Assembly (NCBI GenBank): GCA_030248225.1
Contig: JASANE010020473.1
Span: 1 to 64,000, forward strand
Direction: 5' to 3'
Length of the DNA stretch: 64,000 bases
Source of the DNA: Trileptium ribeirensis
Taxonomy: Eukaryota; Nematoda; Enoplea; Enoplida; Thoracostomopsidae
Part shown: one piece after another, positions 41,888 through 54,093 of the stretch
Position numbering within the stretch: the stretch's first letter is position 1
How the letters are laid out: every line of letters begins with the position of its first letter
Program-made: the position numbers and the translations under genes
The notes under the pieces: model-generated
Told to the model about the DNA's origin: nothing
The model's input: the letters and a program-made list of their open reading frames with translations, nothing else
The model's database searches: none

Positions 41888-42400
41888 TTCCTGGAGGGAA
41901 TTTTATGTTATGAACATTTAAAGTTTTGAGTGGGGGGCGGACCCCTGTCGTGCCGTCGGGTTTATGATTCCAAATGAAAATATTGGGTTTTAAAATGGTG
42001 TGCCTTAGTGGACACTAATACGAAGAAACGGCGAGAGTTACAACGGGATTCCTGGAGAGAGTCTTGAAATATTTTACTTTTGCGTTTTCGGTGGGGGCAG
42101 GCTCCTTCGAGGCCGTCGGGTTTATGACTCCGACAAGAAATCGATAAGTCCTAAAGTTTCGTTTGTTAACAGACATTACTACGAAGAGACGGACAAATTT
42201 ATAACAAAATTCCTGGAGAGAGTCTTAAGATATTTCAATTTTCATATTTCGGTTGGTGCAAGCCACTTCAGGGTCATCGGCTTTGGAATTCCGACGCAAT
42301 ATTTGAAAGTTTCGTACGCTACATCGATAGCACAGATCCTTGGCAAGATCCGGATAAAATTTCAACCAAATTCCTGGGTTAGTTCTCGCGATATACCAAA
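41888..42400 (-). repeat. 161 bp tandem repeat, just over three copies
   Basis: TTCCTGG marks repeat starts at 41,888, 42,049, 42,210 and 42,371, exactly 161 bp apart. Units share GCCGTCGGGTTTATGA and the ACGAAGA/GACGG block, with clear divergence. The forward long repeat has only one equivalent unit (about 17,890-17,985). Confidence 0.9.
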
Positions 42401-45400
42401 TTCCACTCTAAGTGAGCTGTCTCGCTCACAGGGCGTTGAATCGGTAAATCTAATTGTGGTTCGATAAAATTTTTAAGCTTGTGGACGATGCCTAGGTCAC
42501 TATTGCCATATTAATAAAGTCTTAGGTTCCTGAGGTAACTTGGTCCTACAATGTCTAATTTTGTCATAAGTTCCTACTGGCAAAGTATCAAAATATGCGG
42601 ACGAACTTGTGTCCAAAGAAATTATAAAACGAGTAAAACCATCGATAAATACGTGACGCTTCGGAGTTCTACTGCTAATATTCAGCCAAAATTTGTTTTG
42701 TTTAACCTCGGTCGGCTCAAAAACTACCTTTTTCAATCCTAACTCGACTCACGGGATCATGTAAAAATAGATCTGTACGCGAGTGTCGCGATTATTTGTG
42801 CCTTAACTCATCGATCGAGGGAGGTTCAGTATGACTTCAGTTTTCAACTAAATCAAGTGAGTATATAACCGTGGCTACGGATCTGCGGGGCGAGCTAGGG
42901 CGGGCTAAACTATCATGTAAACACAAGTATTGACAGGGAGTCCATGGAGGCTTAATATTACTTCTAATTAACATACGATCTCACTTCTAATATACCTTAG
43001 CGACTTCTACGAACTTAATCTAACTAGGTCCTTAAGTAAGCCTCCCTGTCCACACTTACACAATCGGATCCTTTGCTTCGACGTCCATCGCCCATCCATC
43101 CACGCGCACGACCAAGACGAAAAGCCGAAAACAATTAGTGAAACTCCAAGCAAAACGTAAGAAATGCAATAAGCGCCAGAGCCGGTCTGCAAAGCGACCG
43201 AACTCTGCGCTGCCAAAGTCAGACTGAACATTGCAAAGCTAATGCAGCTCTGGTTAAATACTAATGATTTCAAAATTTGAAATTTTGAATTGTCGACCGT
43301 TAGAAGTGCTTGGTCAGCACTTTTGGGGCCATTTGACCCCGAATCCTAAGCTTATAAGTAAATACCCTTATCGGTCCAAATTTTGGACAATTTTAATATC
43401 AACTTTTATATAACTAAATTTGATTTACGACCTTTTATATCAAATTTGCACAAAACTTTAAATAACGTTACTCTAACTTTATGGAAATTCCTACATAAAC
43501 AGCGATTTACGATTTAAATTTCATACCACAAGCTACTACCTTCATATCAATCAAGCCAAAATACTAACTCCGTAGTACCTCGAAGAGTCGGTACTGTCTC
43601 GGTGGTTCAGGGCGAATAAAGTTAACTATAATGGAGTGCTATAAACGGCGTATAAAGTTAATATCAAACTTGTACTGCTAAGCAACTTCTCCAAACACTC
43701 ATATCAAGCCGGCATTGCTACTGATACACTAGAAAGTTTTATTTTAAAGTTCTATTTGCTTAATGCCACAAAGTTTTTAAGACAGGCAAGCAGAGCTGGA
43801 TGTTTGAGGACGCTCGAACTTGGTGCGTCTTGACAGTATTAACATCAAATTTTTATTTATATTTAGTCGCTGATAAGAGCCTTTTAAAGCTTTAGCAGTA
43901 GTTCCAAACTTTTATATAAACTTTATGGGAAAGCTAATATAAACTAATACGAACTGTTGGCCGCATTTACATCCAGCGTTGTTTACACAGCTAGTCCAAA
44001 GGACAGCTACTAAAGTGTGCTGCAATGAAACATCGACAAATAAATTCCTATATCAACTTAATATTAACCTGACTGTAGATTAAAAGAAAATGTTAATTTT
44101 ATACTGAAAAGGCGCACTCAATAGAGACGTGGCTTAAGTAAACAAACGGAAACAAGCGAGGCAACAGATGCGAAAAGAGGGTCCCATTCCCTCACTAATG
44201 GCCAGAGTTCCAAGAGAAGTTCGGATTCGGACTCAATGCGTCCGTCCGAAGAAAATGATATGTAACAGGTCCATATTCGGACAATAAAAGGTACGGGTGG
44301 GCGCTCGAGCGAGCACATGACGAAATTTATACAAGGTTAGAGTGTTTTAAACGGTTCCCGCGGGCTCAGGGTACATTTCTCTGGAGTGTTATGTACATAG
44401 CCATGTTAATTTTGACAAGGAGAATCCGACGAGGGGTTACACGCCGGTCGGGGCGTAATTCCTGCGATTTTCACGGGGAGGGGTACCTAAAAGTGGGCAC
44501 AGCGGGACCGGTTTACGGATCTCCACGAAATCGGTCTCATTATAAAGACCGTAAAATTCTCTACAAGAAATGATAAGTACCAAATTCGTGATTTGCAAAC
44601 GGTTCCGGAGTTATGGGCCGGAGCCGATACTTTTGATACTAAATTTTGATAATTTCTTTTAAATTTTCTCTTATTTCGACCAGCGAAAATGAACGCTGGT
44701 AATTGATATTTCATTTGTCTTTGCAACTCACCAGTGTACTTGTCAACATTGAACACTGGTAAATGATATTTCTCCTGTCTTACTTTCAGGAAGAAAGACT
44801 TAAAATTTTCAGGAAATTTCCTCATTTGCTGTTCGTGCGGACAGCCCTAAATTCTTGTGATCCTCACTCGTGAGGACGGTCTTGACTGGTATCCGTCACG
44901 GCCAGTCTTTTCTGCGACAATTTGCAACCAGTTTCGCAGTCCTAGCATCCGGGGTAGGGCTATTCCTACATATATATCGGGTCCGGCGGGGAGTCGCACC
45001 GTCCTAAATTTCCACAAGTCGAGTATGGCAAGAGCTCGCCGCACTCGCATTTTCGACCTATAAAAACACTGATTCACAAGCATAAAAGTCCCTAAATTTT
45101 CCTTAAAATCATCCTAAAGAAGACAAATTATCCTCGACTATTGGTGCTTCCAAACTTATAAATTATAAAGGTATAATAAAGTATAACAATTAGCATACGA
45201 ATAGAATAAAGTTACAATGGAATTACATACGAATTGGCGCTTTTATGGCCATTACCAACAAGAAAACGATACAACAAGTATACATCATGGTAACTGTAAA
45301 AATAGTATGGAATCAAAGCAAAATATAGGCGCTTTTACGGCTTTAACAACACGAAAGTATGGTATGAATATGGCATAACGAATATATACGTATATATACA

Positions 45401-45667
45401 ATCAACAAGTACTATTTGAATAAGACTGCCAAATCGTGTAAATATGCCTGAAAATACATATAAGTATCGATAGCAATTCCAATGGTATACAGATATATGG
45501 TACGATCATGATTATACGGATCAAATTAATACGTGCCTTTATGGCCAACAAAAATGGTATAAAAAACCATGGCAACGGTAATATATATACGCGATTCAAG
45601 TGTGCCAAGGAAGCCTTTATGGCCACAATAATATGGTCGTAATAACGATATGATGCAAGATACGTAT

Positions 45668-47374
45668 ATCAATGGCAGGGAGTTCCGGTTCCGGCGAAAA
45701 TCGTGTTCCGGTTGCGGTTCTGGCAAAGGGCAAAAACCATGCCGGAACCGGAATTCCGGTTTAAAAATTTTGTTTGAAATTTCCCACGTTTTTTGCTTAA
45801 TCCTGTAATCCAAACATATGTAATATATACTAGTAACACGTAAACGTGGGTGACGGAGGCATGGTGGTTAACAACGGCGTAAATAGTGCATACAGCTTGT
45901 GGAATTTCTAACATTTTTGGTAACAGTTTAAAAGTAACATACTCATTTAAATCGAGTAGCTACACCTCATCTTCGAATTTTCACCATGAAAACAATTTTA
46001 AGAAACTGAATTTATTATGTAAAATAATGTTCGGCTGCGACTGCTCCGGCTGCGACTCGCCACCTTCGGTGGCTCGTCTTGCCTCCGTCAATAACACACT
46101 TAATAATTTCTAACTCATTTTAAGAGACTTTGCTCTTAATTTTAAGAGAATTTATAAAGGTAAGTAGATCACTCGTATACGGTCTTTTAGAAAACGTGAA
46201 GGTACATGTTATGTCAAAAAATGACCGAGATAGCACGAACGGTTGTCGAGATATGATGAACTTAGGTTTCCCTAAGTCAATTTTAAGAGAATTTGCTTAA
46301 TTTTTAAGGAAAGAGATGAAATACGTCAATCATCTATATACAGCTGTTTAGAAAACGTGAAAATACATTTTATGTAAAAAAATCGCCGAAATAGCACGAA
46401 CGGTTGTCGAGATGCGGTGAAAAAGCTGAAAAAATGGCAAAAATCCCTAAGTTTGAGCAACATTTGCTTAATTTTGAGTACAAAGCAATTTTCGTAGAAA
46501 AAAGTGCTCAATGAAAGGGCACTCCGCAAGAGAATATGCAACACGAAGAAAAAAAATTTCTAAAATCGGCCCAGGCGTTCAACCTGCAGACCTGTCTGTG
46601 ACAAACAAAAAAAAGTCACAGAGAAAATTGAAATTTTGCGTCTAGTATATTGATATATATAAAGTTAAATGTACGCCTCCGGCTGCGACTCGCCATCTTC
46701 GGTGGCTCGTCTTGCCTCCGTCAATTATACAATGATCAAGCTCCAATATAACCAAGCAAAAGAAAAGATTAACTAACCAATTTGCCGTCTGAAACGTAAG
46801 TACGGCGCATAATTTGAGCAGGAATTTTTCATAATAACCTGCAGCAGTTTGTTAAATCAAAGCCAGGTCGATGCTTGTAGCAGCTACTTTACACATCCAG
46901 AAGTCTGTGGGATACGTTTGAATTAAACCGGTCCAACTCGGTAACAGAGTATGGCTTACGCAAAAGAACATGCAACAAACGTATGTATAGTAAAGGAAGG
47001 CGACTGGAGACAGAGCGAAAGTGTGTATTCTACGCTCCAAGCTTTGTAAGCACATTCGATTTGACGCAGTATGCGCAATGATGTATAGTTGAAGACATTT
47101 TTTGCTCTGAATGTCCAAAAACCGACAATTTGATCGATAAATAAACATTATTAGCTTCCTCGGTGTCTTTAAAGTTTCAGAAAGGCAATAATACTATCGC
47201 AATACATTGAGTTTAATGTAAAAGTTATTTTTAATGCATTTTAAATCCACTATACCTTCATTTCTTCCATCATCTGTTTTACTATATATAAATTTCGAAG
47301 ACCAGGTTCCGGTTCCGGATCGAGTTTAAATGGACGGTTCCGGTTGCTGGTTCCGGTAATTCTCTGATCAATGG
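45668..47374. mobile_element. Complete hAT-type non-autonomous element with 8 bp target duplication
   Basis: The element spans 45,676-47,366 and is flanked by ATCAATGG on both sides (45,668-45,675 and 47,367-47,374), the 8 bp duplication expected of hAT. Ends are CAGGGAGTTCCGG and CCGGTAATTCTCTG. Subterminal GGTTCCGG repeats occur at both sides. No transposase is seen. Interior holds a direct repeat of the GCTGCGACTCGCCA-TTCGGTGGCTCG block (46,044-46,092 and 46,675-46,724). Inserted in the inverted long repeat, so younger than it. Confidence 0.92.
46145..46480. repeat. Approximate tandem duplication of about 170 bp inside the hAT element
   Basis: TTTAGAAAACGTGAA and TAGCACGAACGGTTGTCGAG each occur twice, near 46,187/46,348 and 46,234/46,394, with diverged sequence between. 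The pair lies between the two GGCTGCGACTCGCC blocks and is absent from the other two hAT copies. Confidence 0.75.
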
Positions 47375-47415
47375 GTACCTTCATGGCACTATAATCAATC
47401 CATATATATATATAT

Positions 47416-48535
47416 CAGGGAGTAATTTCGGTTCCGGCGAAAATCGTGTTCCGGTTGCGGTTCCGGCAAAGGCAAAAACCATACCGGAACCGGAATTAGG
47501 ATTTAAAAAGTTTGTTTGAAATTTTCTACGTTTTTTGCTTCAACTGTGATCCAAACATATGTAATATATATTATACAATGATCAAGCTCCAATACAAACA
47601 AGCAAAAAAAGATTAACTAAGCAATTTGACGTTTGAAATGTAGGTAGGGCACATAATGTCAGTTGGAATTTTTCAAAATAACCTGCAGGAGTTTGTTAAC
47701 AAATCAAAGCCACGTCGATGCTTGTAGCAGCTATTTTACACATCCAGAAGCCTGTGGTGTACGTTTCAATTAAACCGGTCCAACTCGGTAACAGAGTATG
47801 GCTTACGCAAAAGTACTTAGGGTATGTTTGGCTAACATAAATTGCGTCAAGCACTCGCCAGTGAGCTTGTAAACTTGGTAAATCAGTCTAAATTGAAGTA
47901 AACTAACGTTATCTGCAACGCAGCTAGAAACTGCTTTCTTAGCAATAAACTGTATTTATTGAAACTGTGCGAGCAGCATCACAGTGTGTCTCATTTATAG
48001 CATTCTGATTAGAAAGTTATCATCATTATGATCTAACTGATGGGCATTGTTTGTCCAACGTTAGCCTAAACAGTGTCTCTGACTACTGATCAGAAAATTA
48101 CCTTCTATCTATTATTTTCTCTTAGAATCATATAAACCAATAATTTCATGTTTCCTACAGAACATGTAACAAACGTATGTGTAGTAAAGGCAGGCGACTG
48201 GAGACAGAGCGAAAGTGTGTATTCTACGCTCCAAGCTTTGTAAGCATATTCGATTTGACGCAGTATACGCAATGGTGTATAGTGGAAGACATTTTTTTGC
48301 TCTGGGTGTTCAAAAATCGACATATTTGATCAATAAATACACATTATTAGCTTCCTCAGTCTCTTTAAAGTTTCAGAAAAGCAATAATACCACCGCAATA
48401 CATTATGTTTAATGTAAAAGTTATTTTTAATGCATTTTAAATCCACTATACCTTGATTTCTTCCTTCATCTGTTTTACTATATATAAATTTCGAAGACCA
48501 GGTTCCGGTTCCGGTTTAAATGGACGGTTCCGGTT
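47416..48535. mobile_element. Second hAT copy, right terminus missing at the satellite
   Basis: Starts CAGGGAGTAATTTCGG, shares the interior with the other copies (GCAGGAGTTTGTTAACAAATC, TTATTTTTAATGCATTTTAA) and reaches the GGACGGTTCCGGTT subterminal block, then switches abruptly to satellite within about 30 bp of where the right end should be. Confidence 0.85.
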
Positions 48536-51500
48536 CATCCCATTTGCAAAAGTTCGTCGATACTTTCCGCACGTCTTAAAGAAATGAAACAAAAGTTTGT
48601 CAAAATCCATGAAGCAGTTGAAAACCTACATCATGAAAACCAATAAAATGACACTATTTTTTAATTCAAAGGCGTTGGGTTGTGAAAAAAGCGTAGGGGA
48701 TCCCCAACAATAGTGTCCGTGCATTACCATATCAATTTCCAGCCCAAGTCCCTCAGTTGGGGGTATATACATCCATTTTGCAAAAGTTCGTCGATACTTT
48801 CGACACGTCTTAAAGAAATCATACAAAAAAAGTTTGTCAAAATCCATGGCACACTTGAAAAGTTACATCATGAAAACCAATAAAAAGACACTATTTTTAA
48901 TTCAAAGGGGGTGGATTGTGAAAAAAGCGTAGGGGGTACTCAGGAATATTGTCCCTGCATTCCCATATCGATTTCCTACCCAACAAAAAACCGCATAAAA
49001 ATTCATCAACGGTTTCAAAAGTCATGGTTAAAATATGACAAACCAATTACTTGGGTCACAAAAATTATAAGATAGTTTAAAGGGAGGTCCCCCAATTAGG
49101 GGGTATATCCCATTTGCAAAAGTTCGTCGATACTTTCGGCAACGCTTAAAGAAATGAAACAAAAAAAGTTTGTCAAAATCCATGAAGCAGTTGAAAAGTT
49201 ACATCATGAGAACCAATAAAATGACACTATTTTTTAATTCAAAGGGGGGAGGATTGTGAAAAAAGCGTAGGGGATGCTCAGGAATATTGTCCCTACATTC
49301 CCATATCGATTTCCTACCCAACAAAAAACCGCATAAAAATCCATAAACTGTTTCAAAAGTTATGGTCAAAAATACGTGATAAACCCAAAACTTGGGACAC
49401 ACACAGACATACGGCAGTTACATTATAAGATAGTTTAAAGGGAGGTCCCCCAATTAGGGGGTACATCCCATTTGCAAAAGTTCTTCGATACTTTCGGCAC
49501 CGCTTAAAGAAATGAAACAAAAAAGTTTGTCAAAATCCATGAAGCACTTGAAAAGTTACATCATGAAAACCAATAAAAAGACACTATTTTTAATTCAAAG
49601 GGGGTGGATTGTGAAAAAAGCGTAGGGGGTGCTCAGGAATATTGTCCCTACATTCCCATATCGATTTCCTACCCAACAAAAAACCGCATAAAAATTCATA
49701 AAAGGTTTCAAAAGTCATGGTTAAAATATGATAAACCCATTACTTGGGTCACACACAGACAGACATACGGCAATTACATTATAAGATAGTTTAAAGGGAG
49801 GTCCCCCAATTAGGGGGTACATCCCATTTGCAAAAGTTCGTCGATACTTTCGGCACGTCTTAAAGAAATGAAACAAAAAAGTTTGTCAAAATCCATGAAG
49901 CAGTTGAAGACTTACATCATGAAAACCAATAAAATGACACTACTTTTTTCTAATTCAAAGGCCTTGGGTTGTGAAAAAAGCGTAGGGGATGCCCAACAAT
50001 AGTGTCCGTGCATTCCCATATCGATTTCCTGCCCAAGTCCCCAGTTAGGGGTTACATCCCCTTTGCAAAAGTTCGTCGATGCTTTCGGCACGTCTTAAAG
50101 AAATGAAACAAAAAAAAGTTTGTCAAAATCCATGAAGCAGTTGAAGACTTACATCATGAAAACCAATAAAATGACACTACTTTTTTTAATTCAAAGGGGG
50201 TGGGTGGGTTGCGAAAAAAGCGTAGGGGATGCCCAACAATTGTGTACGTGCATTCCCATATGGATTTACTGTCCAAGTGCCCCAGTTAGGGGGTTACATC
50301 CCCTTTGCAAAAGTTCGTCGATGCTTTCGGCACGTCTTAAAGAAATGAAACAAAAAAAGTTTGTCAAAATCCATGAAGCAGTTGAAAACTTACATCATGA
50401 AAACCAATAAAATGACACTATTTTTAATTCAAAGGGGTGGGTTGTGAAAAAAGCGTAGGGGTGCCCATCAATAGTGTCAGTGCATTCTTATATTCGATGT
50501 CCTATCCAACAAAACTTCCATAAAAATCGATAAACGGTTTCAAAAGTCATGGTCAAAAATATGTGACAAACCCAAAACTTGGGGCACACACACAGACAGT
50601 CATACGGCAATTACATTATAAGATAGTTTTAAGGGAGGTCCCCCAGTTCGAGGGTACATCCTATTTGCAAAAGTTCGTCGATACTTTAAGCACGTCTTAA
50701 AGAAATGAAACAAAAGTTTGTCAAAATCCATGAAGCAGTTGAAAACCTACATCATGAAAACCAATAAAATGACACTATTTTTTAATTCAAAGGCGTTGGG
50801 TTGTGAAAAAGGCGTACGGGATGCACAACAATAGTGTCCGTGCATTCCCATATCGATTTCCAGCCCTAGTCCCCCAGTTGGGGGTATATACATCCCTTTT
50901 GCAAAAGTTCGTCGATACTTTCGACACGTCTTAAAGAAATGATACAAAAAAAGTTTGTCAAAATCCATGGCGCAGTTGAAAAGTTACATCATGAAAACCA
51001 ATAAAAAGACACTATTTTTAATTGAAAGGGGGTGGATTGTGATAAAAGCGTAGGGGGTGCTCAGGAATATTGTCCCTGCATTCCCATATCGATTTCGTAC
51101 CCAACAAAAAACCGCATAAAAACACATAAACGGTTTCAAAACTTATGGTCAAAAATATGTGACAAACCCAAAACTTGGGGCACACACAGACATACATACG
51201 GCAATTACATTATAAAATAGTTTAAAGGGAGGTCCCCCAGTTAGGGAGTATATACATCCCATTTGCAAAAGTTCGTCGATACTTTCGGCACGTCTTAAAG
51301 AAATGAAACAAAAAAGTTTGTCAAAATCCATGAAGCAGTTGAAGACTTACATCATGAAAACCAATAAAATGACACCACTTTTTTTAATTCAAAGGGGGTG
51401 GGTGGATTGCGAAAAAAGCGTAGGGGATGCCCAACAATAGTGTGCGTGCATTCCCATATGGATTTCCTGTCCAAGTGCCCCAGTTAGGGGGTTACATCCC

Positions 51501-54093
51501 CTTTGCAAAAGTTCGTCGATGCCTTCGGCACGTCTTAAAGAAATGAAACAAAAAAAGTTTGTCAAAATCCATGAAGCAGTTGAAAACTTACATCATGAAA
51601 ACCAATAAAATGACACTATTTTTAATTCAAAGGGGTGGGTTGTGAAAAAAGCGTAGGGGTGCCCATCAATAGTGTCAGTGCATTCTTATATTCGATGTCC
51701 TATCCAACAAAACTCCCATAAAAATCGATAAACGGTTTCAAAAGTCATGGTCAAAAATATGTGACAAACCCAAAACTTGGGGCACACACAGACAGTCATA
51801 CGGCAATTACATTATAAGATAGTTTTAAGGGAGGTCCCCCAGTTCGAGGGTACATCCTATTTGCAAAAGTTCGGCGATACTTTCCGCACGTCTTAAAAAA
51901 ATGAAACAAAAGTTTGTCAAAATCCATGAAGCAGTTGAAAACCTACATCATGAAAACCAATAAAATGACACTATTTTTTAATTCAAAGGGGGGTGGATCG
52001 TGAAAAAAGCCTAGGGGATGCCCAACCATAGTGTCCGTGCATTCCCATATCGATTTCCTGCCCAAATCCCCCAGTTAGGGGTTACATCCCCTTTGCAAAA
52101 GTTCGTCGATGCTTTCGGCACGTCTTAAAGAAATGAAACAAAAAAAGTTTGTCAAAATCCATGAAGCAGTTGAAAAGTTACATCATGAGAACCAATAAAA
52201 TGACACTATTTTTTAATTCAAAGGGGGGGGGGTGGATTGTGAAAAAAGCGTAGGGGATGCTCAGGAATATTGTCCCTACATTCCCATATCGATTTCCTAC
52301 CCAACAAAAAACCGCATAAAAATCCATAAACTGTTTCAAAAGTCATGGTCAAAAATATGTGATAAACCCAAACTTGGGACATACACAGACATACGGCAGT
52401 TACATTATAAGATAGTTTAAAGGGAGGTCTCCCAATTAGGGCGTACATCCCATTTGCAAAAGTTCTTCGACACTTTCGGCACCGCTTAAAGAAATGAAAC
52501 AAAAAAGTTTGTCAAAATCCATGAAGCATTTGAAAACTTACATCATGAAAACCAATAAAATGACACTATTTTTTAATTCAAAAGACGATGGGTTGTGAAA
52601 AAAGCGTATGGGATGCTCAGGAATATTGTCCCTGCATTCTCATATCGATTTCGTACCCAACAAAAAACCGCATAAAAACACATAAACGGTTTCAAAAGTT
52701 ATGGTCAAAAATATGTGACAAACCCAAAACTTGGGGCACACACAGACAGACATACGGCAATTACATTATAAGATAGTTTAAAGGGAGGTCCCCCAATTAG
52801 GGGGTACATCCCATTTGCAAAAGTTCGTCGATACTTTCGGCACGTCTTAAAGAAATGAAACAAAAAAGTTTGTCAAAATCCATGAAGCAGTTGAAGACTT
52901 ACATCATGAAAACCAATAAAATGACACTACTTTTTTTAATTCAAAGGGGGTGGGTGGGTTGCGAAAAAAGCGTAGGGGATGCCCAACAATAGTGTCCGTG
53001 CATTCCCATATCGATTTCCTGCCCAAGTCCCCCAGTTAGGGGTTACATCCCCTTTGCAAAAGTTCGTCGATGCTTTCGGCACGTCTTAAAGAAATGAAAC
53101 AAAAAAAGTTTGTCAAAATCCATGAAGCAGTTGAAAACTTACATCATGAAAACCAATAAAATGACACTATTTTTTACTTTCAAAGGGGTGGGTTGTGAAA
53201 AAAGCGTAGGGGTGCCCATCAATAGTGTCAGTACATTCCCATATTCGACGTCCTATCCAACAAAACTCCCATAAAAATCGATAAACGGTTTCAAAAATCA
53301 TGGTCAAAAATATGTGACAAACCCAAAACTTGGGGCACACACAGAGAGTCATACGGCAATTACATTATAAGATAGTTTAAAGGAATTCCCCCAGTTAGGG
53401 GGTACATCCCATTTGCAAAAGTTCGTCGATACTTTCCGCACGTCTTAAAGAAATGAAACAAAAGTTTGTCAAAATCCATGAAGCAGTTGAAAACCTACAT
53501 CATGAAAACCAATAAAATGACACTATTTTTTTAATTCAAAGGCGTTGGGTTGTGAAAAACGTAGGGGATGCCCAACAATTGTGTCCGTGCATTCCCATAT
53601 CGATTTCCAGCCCAAGTCCCCCAGTTGGGGGTATATACATCCCTTTTGCAAAAGTCCGTCGATACTTTCGACACGTCTTAAAGAAATGATACAAAAAAAG
53701 TTTGTCAAAATCCATGGCGCAGTTGAAAAGTTACATCATGAAAACCAATAAAAAGACACTATTTTTAATTCAAAGGGGCTGGATTGTGAAAAAAGCGTAG
53801 GGGATGCTCAGGAATATTGTCCATGCATTCCCATATCGATTTCCTACCCAACAAAAAACCGCATAAAAATTCATAAACGGTTTCAAAATCATGGTTAAAA
53901 TATGACAAACCCATTACTTGGGTCACACAATTATAAGATAGTTTAAAGGGAGGTCCCCCAATTAGGGGGTGCATCCCATTTGCAAAATTTCGTCGATACT
54001 TTCGGCAACGCTTAAAGAAATGAAACAAAAAAAGTTAGTCAAAATCCATGAAGCACTTGAAAACTTACATCATGAAAACCAATAAAATGACAC
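48536..54093 (+). repeat. Satellite array, about 19 units in two length classes
   Basis: The anchor GCAAAAGTTCGTCGAT occurs at 48,546, 48,780, 49,116, 49,474, 49,830, 50,065, 50,307, 50,667, 50,901, 51,265, 51,505, 51,863, 52,095, 52,456, 52,817, 53,056, 53,415, 53,648 and 53,982 (a few with one change). Spacings fall into about 232-242 bp and about 334-364 bp. The long class contains an extra 120 bp block with CCGCATAAAAA and AACTTGGGGCACACACAGAC. Small open frames across it are by-products of the repeat and are not genes. Confidence 0.95.

Larger units (their letters stand above)
38566..47415 (-). repeat. Very long LTR-like repeat, inverted copy
   Basis: Reverse complement of the 14.8-20.4 kb repeat, with the same order of landmarks and the same end (CACGTCGAT). 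The best-preserved blocks are the last 300 bp (38,566-38,870), the post-promoter block (43,170-43,230) and the 44,830-45,060 stretch. It contains a private 161 bp tandem repeat and a hAT insertion (45,668-47,374). The copy ends at a second hAT at 47,416, so its outer end is lost. No primer-binding site was recognised just beyond 38,566. Confidence 0.7.

Noticed and set aside
14800..47415. Inverted long repeats as the termini of one Polinton/Maverick-type element
   Set aside because: The conserved ends face inward and the interior holds host MEK exons and Ty3 debris, with no DNA polymerase, ATPase or capsid genes.
48626..54028. Repeated small frames on both strands (MDFDKLF-, MDCEKSVGG-type)
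   Set aside because: They recur once per satellite unit and are broken at random; products of the repeat.
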